Assembly (NCBI GenBank): GCA_002435335.1 | Contig: DJMI01000026.1 | Span: 1 to 17,607 of the forward strand | From: Nitrosomonas sp. UBA6494 | GTDB lineage: Bacteria > Pseudomonadota > Gammaproteobacteria > Burkholderiales > Nitrosomonadaceae | Length of the DNA: 17,607 nucleotides | Direction of reading: 5' to 3' | Shown here: positions 8,189 to 15,509 of the stretch, piece after piece | How positions within the stretch are numbered: the stretch's first letter is position 1 | Layout: each line of letters begins with the position of its first letter | Notes under the pieces: generated by a model | The model's database searches: none | The model's input: only the letters and a program-made list of their open reading frames with translations | What the model was told of the DNA's origin: nothing | Program-made: the position numbers and the translations under genes

Positions 8189-10260
8189 ATTTCAAAGCCG
8201 TAAATAGTTATTCCAAGTTGGCTAAAATTTTGGTTTTGGCTTGCCTCGGTTTAGCGCTTGCTTTGATAATGACCGGAATTACATCTCGAATATATGAATT
8301 CCGAGATGCCGATCTGTATCGCGGCACGATTACGCAGGGTGTCGATAAGTTCGGCAGTCGTTATTCGCAGACTATCTATCTTGATCAAGGTTGGTCGGAG
8401 TCCGATAGTTTATGGTTTTACAACGTCACGCAGGGCTCCAATTTATTACCGTACAGTTTTTTTCTGGCACTTGAGCAATCGGACAATGGCGAATTATTCC
8501 GCAGCCACGAAAATATCGATCGTTACGGTTATTTGCCGCAGCGACCTACCGCGAGCAATCCGGATGGTTTACCGGTTGGTATGGTGCGCGACGAATATCG
8601 CGGCAAAGCATATATGGGGTTTACCTGTGCTGCTTGTCATACCACGCAAATTCATTATCAAGGAACAGCAATTCGCATTGATGGCGGTCCGGCCTATTCG
8701 GACATGGAAACTTTAATGATCGATTTGGCGAAAGCATTGCATGCAACGCTATCGCAAGCAGATAAGCGTACGCGCTTTGTCGATGCCGTATTGGCATCCG
8801 GGAACTATCAGCAAGTAGAAGAAGTGTTGAGCGATTTAAAAAAATATATACAACGGATCAAAGCTTATACGATTATCAATGTCCCTCGGGATACCGAACG
8901 TCCTTTAACTCAATATGGCTATGCGCGGCTCGATGCATTCGGGCGTATATACAATCGTGTGCTGGAACATATCATGAGTGCGCAACAATGGCGCGAATTG
9001 CTGGCCGAGTTGCTTTCTCCCGAGGAATTGAGTGTTGTTATGGCCGGCGTGGAGCCGGTACTAAGCGGTACGGATCGCGATCATTTAATCGAACGCACAC
9101 AAGCATATTTGACCGATAAGCAAATTATCCGGTTGCGCAATAAAATCTATAACCCGGCTGATGCGCCGGTCAGTTATCCGTTTTTGTGGGATGTGCCGCA
9201 ACACGATTATGTTCAATGGAACGGTCGGGTCGACAACAGTGGCTTGGGGCCGATGGCACGTAACGCCGGGCAAGTCATCGGCGTATTCGCAACCTTGGAT
9301 TGGCAACAAAAAGATGGCTATACATTGTCTTCCGTATTAGGCGGACAAGGATTCGGCGCTCAACACATCGATTTTCAATCTTCCATCGATATCCGCAATT
9401 TGCGACGAGTCGAAAATCATTTGCGTCGGTTAACTTCGCCGCTTTGGCCTGAGCATATTTTGCCAAGGCTAGATAAAGCGCGGATGTCACGCGGTGCGGA
9501 ATTGTACGATCAATATTGTGTTTCTTGCCACGCGAAAATCAGTCGAACCGATCCGGAGCGACGTATTGTCGCCAAACTTATTTCAGTTGCCAGTGTCGGT
9601 ACGGATTCGAAAATGGCGACAAACAGTGTTGCGTATCAAGGCTATAGCGGTATCTTACATAACCAGTATGTGAGTACCAGTTCGGGCAATATTTTGTTGA
9701 GGCACCAAGCGCCTGTGGTTGTATTATTAACGGCTGCCACAAGAAATGTAGTCGCTACCCCGGATAGTGATAAATGGATAATTCAACGGTGGGTTGAGCG
9801 ATCGTTGGATTTTGCTTATACCTATTTTGACAATGAAGTACAACCGTCGCTTAAAACCGGAAATTTCACACCCGACACAACCGCCAATCCGTTTGCTTCG
9901 GTTATGGCTTATAAAGCTCGCCCATTGAATGGTATTTGGGCGACCGCACCTTATTTACATAATGGTTCTATACCTACTCTATACGACTTGTTATTACCTA
10001 AGAAACAACCGTATGACCCGGATGATGGCGAATATCGTCCTGACGAATTTTTTGTCGGATCACGCGAATTTATCCCCGAAAAAGTCGGCTTTAGATCGGA
10101 AGGCTATGACGGATTTTTATTTCGGACCAGTATCTGGGGTAATTACAATGGAGGTCATGAATATGCTGCCGGACGAACACCTTTACCGGATGGTACTTTT
10201 TTACCGCCATTGACTAAGGAACAACGACTAGATTTGTTGGAGTATTTGAAATCGTTATAG
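8185..10260 (+). CDS. Large membrane-anchored di-heme cytochrome c, cytochrome c peroxidase/RoxA-like
   Basis: A 691-residue c-type cytochrome predicted to act in the periplasm, anchored by one N-terminal helix (about residues 12-32). Two CXXCH heme-attachment sites are visible: CAACH with Cys148, Cys151 and His152, and CVSCH with Cys445, Cys448 and His449. The second is preceded by RGAELYDQY, a typical cytochrome c helix. A distal segment GIWATAPYLHNGSIPTLYDLL splits around His592; this motif is characteristic of di-heme cytochrome c peroxidase-like proteins and of rubber oxygenase RoxA relatives. The C-terminus ends in KEQRLDLLEYLKSL, the usual final cytochrome c helix. The frame extends to a TTG at 8167, but the ATG at 8185 overlaps the hydrolase stop and places the membrane anchor correctly. 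Peroxidase, oxygenase or pure electron-transfer roles are all possible. The spacing between hemes (297 residues) is larger than I recall for RoxA or bacterial CcP. Confidence 0.85.
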   Translation: MNFKAVNSYSKLAKILVLACLGLALALIMTGITSRIYEFRDADLYRGTITQGVDKFGSRYSQTIYLDQGWSESDSLWFYNVTQGSNLLPYSFFLALEQSDNGELFRSHENIDRYGYLPQRPTASNPDGLPVGMVRDEYRGKAYMGFTCAACHTTQIHYQGTAIRIDGGPAYSDMETLMIDLAKALHATLSQADKRTRFVDAVLASGNYQQVEEVLSDLKKYIQRIKAYTIINVPRDTERPLTQYGYARLDAFGRIYNRVLEHIMSAQQWRELLAELLSPEELSVVMAGVEPVLSGTDRDHLIERTQAYLTDKQIIRLRNKIYNPADAPVSYPFLWDVPQHDYVQWNGRVDNSGLGPMARNAGQVIGVFATLDWQQKDGYTLSSVLGGQGFGAQHIDFQSSIDIRNLRRVENHLRRLTSPLWPEHILPRLDKARMSRGAELYDQYCVSCHAKISRTDPERRIVAKLISVASVGTDSKMATNSVAYQGYSGILHNQYVSTSSGNILLRHQAPVVVLLTAATRNVVATPDSDKWIIQRWVERSLDFAYTYFDNEVQPSLKTGNFTPDTTANPFASVMAYKARPLNGIWATAPYLHNGSIPTLYDLLLPKKQPYDPDDGEYRPDEFFVGSREFIPEKVGFRSEGYDGFLFRTSIWGNYNGGHEYAAGRTPLPDGTFLPPLTKEQRLDLLEYLKSL

Positions 10261-10282
10261 TGATCGCTACGTAAAGAATGGA

Positions 10283-10696
10283 TTAGGGCAAGGTTTCTTT
10301 TTTATAGCGTCTCCAAGCTGCGTTTGTTTTCCAATGATGCAACAGAAGCGCAAATGTAAATTCTCTAACGGATCTGGCAACATCGTTTGTATCAGCGGTT
10401 TTAATTAAATCAGCCGGTTCTTCTGCCAACGCTATCAATTTCAGTTGATTGCTCTGAGCAAAATTCATTACAAACTGGTAGCCGATTAAATCAGCCGTTT
10501 GAAAGGTACTGTGCACACGTACACTGGTGATTCCTTCGTGAAGAATAGGGTATACATGGTCGGAATAGGTCCAGCGTTTATTATTACTGTAATAGGCGAA
10601 TGCACCACAAAGGCGATCTGCCCAATCGCTGGGACGGAACGTTTTGCCTTTTTCGGTGACTCCAAGAATCAACCATTCATCACAAGTTTTTTGCAT
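10283..10696 (-). CDS. DUF3579 domain protein
   Basis: A 137-residue soluble protein matching the DUF3579 family from its opening segment WLILGVTEKGKTFRPSDWADRLCG (split: WLILGVTEKG at 8-17, then TFRPSDWADRL at 19-29) and the later YQFVMNFAQSN near 73-83. Members are small proteins of unknown function found mainly in Betaproteobacteria. The domain spans roughly residues 5-95. The remaining C-terminal part is a helical tail with basic residues (WRRYKKE). No signal peptide or membrane segment is present. The start ATG has no obvious Shine-Dalgarno, but the protein begins where family members usually do. It is convergent with the cytochrome gene (22 bases between stops) and divergent from ccmC. 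Nothing in the sequence tells its role. Confidence 0.85.
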   Translation of the reverse strand: MQKTCDEWLILGVTEKGKTFRPSDWADRLCGAFAYYSNNKRWTYSDHVYPILHEGITSVRVHSTFQTADLIGYQFVMNFAQSNQLKLIALAEEPADLIKTADTNDVARSVREFTFALLLHHWKTNAAWRRYKKETLP

Positions 10697-10883
10697 TGCA
10701 CTGAAATTTTTTCAAAATATTTACTGATGGATTTAACTGACTCGTTAATTTGAAAAGATTATCGGCATCATTTTCCATAAATGAATAGCAACCTTATAGA
10801 TTTAATAACTAAAAATGTCTTTAATGTCGTTAGGTTCTGCAATCTTCAGATATAGAAAGCGTTTTTTGATTTGGCTTTTTTAG

Positions 10884-10889
10884 TATAAA
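10884..10889 (+). promoter_or_regulatory. Possible -10 element upstream of the ccm operon
   Basis: TATAAA lies 68 bases before the ccmC start within the 261-base region between the DUF3579 gene and ccmC. The sequence 17-18 bases further upstream is T-rich and has no good TTGACA match, so the promoter call is weak. The rest of this AT-rich region shows no gene. A GATAAT-like element on the minus strand could serve the DUF3579 gene, but it also lacks a matching -35. Confidence 0.22.
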
Positions 10890-10957
10890 ATTGCCGATTT
10901 GAAAAAAAACGGACCTACTTGGAAAATAAGATTAATATATGATGAATATTAAAAAAT

Positions 10958-11701
10958 ATGACAATTAATTGGTTCAAATATTCTGCTCCCGCCAGTTTTT
11001 ATACGTTGGCCGGAAAAATGATCCCGTTTTTTACGTTCCTAGCCATTGCTTTATTGATAACAGGCTTATACGTCGGCTTCTTTGTTGCGCCCACTGATTT
11101 TCAGCAGGGTGAAGCATATCGAATTATCTTCATTCATGTTCCAGCAGCATGGATGTCGATGTTTCTTTATGTAGTGATGGCTTTCTGGGCCGGAATTGGC
11201 TTGGCTTTCAATACGCGATTGTCATCTATGTTCGCTACCGCCATTGCACCGACGGGTGCCATGTTTACTTTTATCGCGTTATGGACTGGCGCACTGTGGG
11301 GTAAACCGATGTGGGGAACATGGTGGGTATGGGATGCACGATTGACGTCCGAATTGATTTTGTTATTTTTATACATTGGTTTTATGTCGTTGCAAGCAGC
11401 GATTGATGATCCTCGTCGCGCGGATAAAGCAGGTGCGATCCTAGCATTGGTTGGCGTTATCAATATCCCGATCATTTATTTTTCGGTCCAATGGTGGAAT
11501 ACCTTGCATCAGGGAGCATCGGTCAGTGTCAATCAAGCACCATCTATGGCTACAACCATGCTGTGGGGAATGATGATCATGGTTTTTGCGGCTTGGATGT
11601 ATTCTATTGCGGTTATATTGAAGCGTGTGCGTATTATCATTTTGGAGCGTGAAAGCCATACAACATGGGTAGCGGAGCTACAAAAGAAGGAGGCAATATA
11701 A
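10958..11701 (+). CDS. ccmC: Cytochrome c biogenesis protein CcmC (heme exporter/heme lyase partner)
   Basis: A 247-residue inner-membrane protein of System I cytochrome c maturation that presents heme to CcmE on the periplasmic side. It has six membrane helices. The tryptophan-rich heme-binding WWD domain lies at about residues 119-130 (WGTWWVWDARLT). Two conserved His ligands flank it: His60 in IFIHVP and His184 in NTLHQG, at the positions known from E. coli CcmC. Length is normal for the family. No clear Shine-Dalgarno precedes the ATG. The gene ends in TAATG, overlapping the ccmD start by one base. It opens the operon: ccmA and ccmB, which usually precede ccmC, are absent here, with a divergent DUF3579 gene in their place. 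Confidence 0.97.
   Translation: MTINWFKYSAPASFYTLAGKMIPFFTFLAIALLITGLYVGFFVAPTDFQQGEAYRIIFIHVPAAWMSMFLYVVMAFWAGIGLAFNTRLSSMFATAIAPTGAMFTFIALWTGALWGKPMWGTWWVWDARLTSELILLFLYIGFMSLQAAIDDPRRADKAGAILALVGVINIPIIYFSVQWWNTLHQGASVSVNQAPSMATTMLWGMMIMVFAAWMYSIAVILKRVRIIILERESHTTWVAELQKKEAI
11687..11693 (+). promoter_or_regulatory. Strong ribosome binding site fixing the ccmD start
   Basis: AAGGAGG lies 7 bases before the ATG at 11701 and inside the end of ccmC. The reading frame continues upstream to alternative start codons, but this near-perfect site and the family's usual protein start both point to 11701. Confidence 0.8.
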
Positions 11702-11901
11702 TGATTTGGTCAAGTTGGTCCGAATTTTTCTCAATGGGAGGATACGGGCTTTATGTGTGGGGCTCATACATCGTGACATTTGTTTGTATTGCCGGTGAAA
11801 TTTTTCTAATTTCAAATCGCAGAAGAACTTTGGAGAGACAATTCAGTCTCACTCAGGATTTAGATAATAAAGAAGAGACAGAAAATGAAACCACGTCATA
11901 A
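11701..11901 (+). CDS. ccmD: Heme exporter protein CcmD
   Basis: A 66-residue single-span membrane protein that in System I helps release heme-loaded CcmE from the CcmABC complex. It shows the expected design: a short N-terminus with an aromatic cluster (WSSWSEFFSMGGYGLYVWGSY), one membrane helix (about residues 18-38), then a basic RRR segment and a charged cytoplasmic tail. The sequence is too short and divergent for homology by eye alone. The MGGYGLYVW segment and its place between ccmC and ccmE make the call secure. It overlaps ccmC by one base and ccmE by 17 bases. Confidence 0.92.
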   Translation: MIWSSWSEFFSMGGYGLYVWGSYIVTFVCIAGEIFLISNRRRTLERQFSLTQDLDNKEETENETTS

Positions 11902-12334
11902 AAAGCTGGCAATGATAACTACAGGAGTTACCGCATTAGGTTTCTCCGTTTTCCTCGTGTTAAACGCATTCCAAAGTAATCTGGTTTTTTTCTTTAGCCC
12001 AACACAAGTCGTAGCAAAAGAAGCGCCAATAGGCAAAAGCTTCCGTATAGGTGGTTTAGTTGCTGAAGGCAGTGTGCAACGCGAAGATGGCTCTACAACT
12101 GTGCATTTTGCAATTACCGATACTGCGGAAACAATACCGGTTGTCTATACAGGCATTTTGCCCGATTTGTTTAGAGAAGGTAAAGGTGTTGTTGCTCAAG
12201 GTAAAATTTCCAATGAAGGTGTTTTCCTAGCAGAAGAAGTTCTCGCAAAGCATGATGAGAATTATATGCCTCCGGAAGCTGCAGAAGCATTGGAAAAAGC
12301 CGCAAAAGCTCAGAAAGCGTCATTAGAACAATAA
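11885..12334 (+). CDS. ccmE: Periplasmic heme chaperone CcmE
   Basis: A 149-residue heme chaperone that binds heme covalently and passes it to the CcmF/H lyase. The basic N-terminus (KPRHKK) and one membrane anchor at about residues 8-29 are followed by an OB-fold beta domain (FRIGGLVAEGSV to GVFLAEEVL). The heme-binding His123 sits in LAKHDENY with Tyr127 following, the canonical bacterial motif. The C-terminal tail is a flexible Ala/Lys/Glu helix. The start lies within the end of ccmD (17-base overlap), which suggests tightly coupled translation. Length is normal. Confidence 0.97.
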   Translation: MKPRHKKLAMITTGVTALGFSVFLVLNAFQSNLVFFFSPTQVVAKEAPIGKSFRIGGLVAEGSVQREDGSTTVHFAITDTAETIPVVYTGILPDLFREGKGVVAQGKISNEGVFLAEEVLAKHDENYMPPEAAEALEKAAKAQKASLEQ

Positions 12335-12335
12335 A

Positions 12336-12360
12336 TTATCCGAAATTCCTAGCCGGATAA
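12336..12360 (+). other. Small hairpin between ccmE and ccmF
   Basis: TTATCCG (12336-12342) pairs exactly with CGGATAA (12354-12360) around an 11-base loop, starting two bases after the ccmE stop. No T tract follows, so it is not a standard intrinsic terminator. It lies in the only sizeable gap (63 bases) of the early ccm operon and could stabilise or process the transcript. Confidence 0.35.
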
Positions 12361-12397
12361 CCCCTTTAATCCTGAATAAATTTCATTTGATGACATC

Positions 12398-14452
12398 ATG
12401 ATTCCAGAAATTGGTAACTTTTCATTAATACTTGCTCTCTTATTGGCCTGCATTCAAGGAACATTACCCATTATCGGTGCCACTCGAGGTATTCCATCGT
12501 GGATTGCACTTGCCAGACCGGTGGTGCAAGGGCAATTTATATTTGTGCTGATAGCTTTTTTATGTTTGGCATACTCTTTCATTACAAGTGATTTTTCGGT
12601 TCTGAATGTCGCAAAGAATTCCAATACTGAATTACCGTTTCAATATCGACTCGCCGCTACATGGGGGTCTCATGAAGGCTCCTTGTTACTATGGGTATTT
12701 ATGTTGGCGACCTGGTCTGTTGCCGTGAGTGTATTTAGTAAACAATTACCGGACGATGTCGTGGCGAGGGTTCTTGGTGTTTTGGGATTGGTCGGCATTG
12801 GTTTTTATTTGTTCATGCTGATTACCTCAAATCCATTTGATCGTTTATTGCCGGCAGCAGTTGAGGGCAGCGATTTGAATCCGCTGTTGCAAGATCCTGG
12901 TATGGTGCTGCATCCTCCGATGCTCTATATGGGATATGTCGGATTTTCCATCGCTTTTGCTTTTGCGATTGCGGCTCTGTTAAGTGGAAAACTGGATGCA
13001 ACATGGGCGCGCTGGTCACGTCCATGGACAATCGTTGCGTGGGTGTTTCTGACAATCGGCATTATGCTAGGAAGCTGGTGGGCATACTATGAGTTAGGGT
13101 GGGGTGGCTGGTGGTTCTGGGATCCGGTGGAAAACGCATCGTTCATGCCATGGTTGGTTGGTACCGCATTGGTACATTCTTTGGCTGTTACCGAAAAACG
13201 GGGTAGTTTCAAAAGCTGGACCGTGCTATTGGCGATTTGCGCTTTCGCATTAAGTTTATTAGGAACTTTTCTGGTGCGGTCAGGTGTTTTGACTTCCGTG
13301 CACGCATTCGCAACGGATCCTGCACGCGGTGTGTTTATTCTTTCTTTCTTAGTCGTTGTAATCAGTTGCTCTTTATTATTGTTTGCATGGCGTGCTCCTA
13401 AAGTGGGTTTGGGTGGAAAATTCGACTTAATCTCTCGGGAATCCATGTTATTGACCAATAATTTGTTGCTCTTGGTCGCCGCAGCTAGCGTACTCTTGGG
13501 AACGCTTTATCCGTTGATTATCGATGCATTGGGTTTTGGCAAATTATCAGTAGGACCTCCTTACTTTGAAGCGGTTTTTGTTCCTGTGATGACACCGGCG
13601 ATCTTCTTGATCGGCGTCGGACCGATTGCTCGCTGGAAACAAATCTCTCTCCCGTCATTGGTGATTCGCCTGCGCTGGGCTTTCGCAATCAGCATAACAT
13701 CGGCATTGATTGCACCTTATTTTATGGACGAATGGAAACTGTCAGTCAGTTTTGGCTTATTGTTGGCATTTTGGATTATTGCGTGCGTGCTTGTGAGCAT
13801 AAAACATCGCTTAGATAGCAGCACGGAAGGCAATATCTTCTCGAAATTAGCAAAACAATCCAGAAGCTATTACGGTATGCATCTCGCACATTTGGGTGTA
13901 GCGGTTTTCATAATCGGCGTAACGCTGGTTAATAGCTATGAAACCGAAAAAGACGTGCGCATGGAAATCGGCAGTAAAGTTACTGTCGGAGGATATACTT
14001 TCCAATTCAACGGCACTACGGATGTCGTGGGTCCGAATTACAAAGCTGTGCGCGGCGATATTGGCGTTCTTAAGGATGGCCAGTTTATTCGTAACTTGTA
14101 TCCGGAAAAGCGTACCTATAATGCTTCCGGCATGGCAATGACCGAAGCGGCAATTGACACCGGATTGTTCCGTGATTTATATGTGGCGCTAGGTGAACCG
14201 TTAGCAAATGGTGCATGGGTGGTTCGTGCCTATCATAAGCCGTTTGTCGATTGGATCTGGTTGGGATGCATACTGATGGCGATTGGTGGTATCACATCGG
14301 TTACAGATCGGCGTTATCGTCTCAAGATCAACAAAAAGAAATCTGTTATGGCTGACGATACGGAAACCGAGAAAGTGACGAAAGAAACAACTGCAACACC
14401 TGTACCTGCAACTCCCAAAGTTGAATTGGTAACGGAGGCAACCAAGCTATGA
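12398..14452 (+). CDS. ccmF: Cytochrome c heme lyase subunit CcmF
   Basis: A 684-residue inner-membrane protein that carries out heme ligation to apocytochrome c together with CcmH and CcmI. It has many membrane helices. The conserved WGSHEGS motif is at residues 89-95, and the WWD domain at about 227-243 (WWAYYELGWGGWWFWDP). His172 (LHPPML), His260 (ALVHSL), His302 (SVHAF) and His495 (YGMHLAH) match the positions of the four conserved histidines of E. coli CcmF. A periplasmic domain occupies about 515-610 before the last helix. The final 40 residues form a charged Thr/Glu/Lys/Pro-rich cytoplasmic tail that is not part of the conserved core. The Shine-Dalgarno is weak. The stop overlaps the ccmG start (ATGA). 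Confidence 0.97.
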   Translation: MIPEIGNFSLILALLLACIQGTLPIIGATRGIPSWIALARPVVQGQFIFVLIAFLCLAYSFITSDFSVLNVAKNSNTELPFQYRLAATWGSHEGSLLLWVFMLATWSVAVSVFSKQLPDDVVARVLGVLGLVGIGFYLFMLITSNPFDRLLPAAVEGSDLNPLLQDPGMVLHPPMLYMGYVGFSIAFAFAIAALLSGKLDATWARWSRPWTIVAWVFLTIGIMLGSWWAYYELGWGGWWFWDPVENASFMPWLVGTALVHSLAVTEKRGSFKSWTVLLAICAFALSLLGTFLVRSGVLTSVHAFATDPARGVFILSFLVVVISCSLLLFAWRAPKVGLGGKFDLISRESMLLTNNLLLLVAAASVLLGTLYPLIIDALGFGKLSVGPPYFEAVFVPVMTPAIFLIGVGPIARWKQISLPSLVIRLRWAFAISITSALIAPYFMDEWKLSVSFGLLLAFWIIACVLVSIKHRLDSSTEGNIFSKLAKQSRSYYGMHLAHLGVAVFIIGVTLVNSYETEKDVRMEIGSKVTVGGYTFQFNGTTDVVGPNYKAVRGDIGVLKDGQFIRNLYPEKRTYNASGMAMTEAAIDTGLFRDLYVALGEPLANGAWVVRAYHKPFVDWIWLGCILMAIGGITSVTDRRYRLKINKKKSVMADDTETEKVTKETTATPVPATPKVELVTEATKL

Positions 14453-14979
14453 TGCGTTACTTACTGCCGCTATTCGCCTTTATGGTGCTGGCGGCATTTT
14501 TGTTGGTGGGGTTGTCACTCAATCCACGCCAAGTACCCTCGCCATTAATCGACAAACCGGCGCCTACTTTCCAACTTAGTCAGTTGCATGAACCTGAGAA
14601 GGTTATGTCATCCTCTGAAAATCTTGGCAAAGTTTGGATGTTGAATGTTTGGGCATCTTGGTGCGTTGCTTGTCGTGACGAACATCCATTGTTGGTTCAA
14701 TTGGCGAAATCCGGCATCGTACCTATTTATGGTCTCAATTATAAAGACGAGCGCAGTACTGCAATGCAATGGCTTAAACGATTTGGCGATCCATACACCA
14801 TTAGTATTGTCGATCCCGATGGTAAAGTCGGTATTGATTATGGTGTGTACGGTGTACCGGAAACCTATGTCATCGACAAACAAGGCATTATCAGGCACAA
14901 ACAAATCGGTCCCGTTACAGTGGATGCGTTGGAAAAAACCATTATTCCACTGATCAAGGAATTGCAACAAAAAACCTAG
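14449..14979 (+). CDS. ccmG: Periplasmic thiol:disulfide oxidoreductase CcmG/DsbE
   Basis: A 176-residue membrane-anchored thioredoxin-fold protein that keeps the CXXCH cysteines of apocytochromes reduced. An N-terminal anchor (residues 4-23) is followed by the thioredoxin domain with active site WCVAC (Cys72 and Cys75). The conserved acidic turn NYKDE lies near 97-101, and the cis-proline loop GVPETYVID includes Pro137. The family active site is commonly WCPTC or similar; the Val-Ala dipeptide here is a variation inside an otherwise typical sequence. Two adjacent ATG codons occur at 14449 and 14452. The first overlaps the ccmF stop, and GGAGG lies 10 bases before it. An electron donor such as DsbD/CcdA is not encoded in the window. 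Confidence 0.95.
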   Translation: MMRYLLPLFAFMVLAAFLLVGLSLNPRQVPSPLIDKPAPTFQLSQLHEPEKVMSSSENLGKVWMLNVWASWCVACRDEHPLLVQLAKSGIVPIYGLNYKDERSTAMQWLKRFGDPYTISIVDPDGKVGIDYGVYGVPETYVIDKQGIIRHKQIGPVTVDALEKTIIPLIKELQQKT

Positions 14980-15011
14980 TATTGAAGTCTCTCTGAATAA
15001 GGCTGAAAGTT

Positions 15012-15509
15012 ATGTCACATCGATTAACTGATGTAATGTGGTTATTTTCGTTAATTGTTTTATTATTATTGTTCCCAATTAATGGCTTTGCGAAAGAAGC
15101 GGTTCCCGTCGCTGAAGATCCGGAAATAGAAAAACGAATGTTGGCGCTAACTATGGATTTGCGTTGTCTGGTTTGCCAAAACGAACCGATTTCCGATTCC
15201 CGCGCAGAATTTTCGAACGATATCCGTCGTGAAATCAGAGCACAAATCAAAGAAAATAAAACCGATGAGGAAATCATTCAGTTTCTAGTCGATCGATATG
15301 GGGATTTCATACTTTATAATCCACCGATAAAACCCACAACACTTTTTCTTTGGTTTGGACCCGCTGCTTTATTTCTCATCGCGATCGGCGCTTTGGTTTT
15401 TTATTTGAAGCGGCGACGAACACAAATTGAAGAAGTTGTTTTATCGCAAGAACAGGTTGAACAAGCCGAAGCATTATTGAGTGAAGAAAAAAAGGATAAA
15501 AACGTATGA
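15012..15509 (+). CDS. ccmH: Cytochrome c maturation thioredoxin-like protein CcmH (CcmL/CycL type)
   Basis: A 165-residue periplasmic, membrane-anchored protein that handles apocytochrome thiols with CcmG. It has a signal peptide (residues 1-27, cleavage after GFA), then the three-helix domain with the hallmark RCLVCQN (Cys52, Cys55) and DRYGDFILYNPP. One membrane helix follows at about 108-131, then a basic RRR stop-transfer and a charged cytoplasmic tail. This is the short CcmH form; the TPR part is a separate gene, ccmI, whose ATG overlaps this stop by four bases. The ATG at 15012 has AAGG upstream at a rather long distance. Met9 (15036) is a less likely start, because it would remove the basic N-region of the signal. 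Confidence 0.95.
   Translation: MSHRLTDVMWLFSLIVLLLLFPINGFAKEAVPVAEDPEIEKRMLALTMDLRCLVCQNEPISDSRAEFSNDIRREIRAQIKENKTDEEIIQFLVDRYGDFILYNPPIKPTTLFLWFGPAALFLIAIGALVFYLKRRRTQIEEVVLSQEQVEQAEALLSEEKKDKNV

Noticed and set aside
8294..8716. A 140-codon plus-strand frame inside the di-heme cytochrome gene.
   Set aside because: The main frame carries the heme-binding motif and membrane anchor here; this one is an out-of-frame shadow rich in Arg, Ile and Ser.
10499..10753. An 84-codon plus-strand frame opposite the DUF3579 gene.
   Set aside because: The minus strand encodes a recognisable DUF3579 protein; the plus-strand frame has no ribosome binding site or motif.
13087..13458. A 123-codon minus-strand frame inside ccmF.
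   Set aside because: It is antisense to the conserved WWD region of CcmF and has the composition of a shadow frame.
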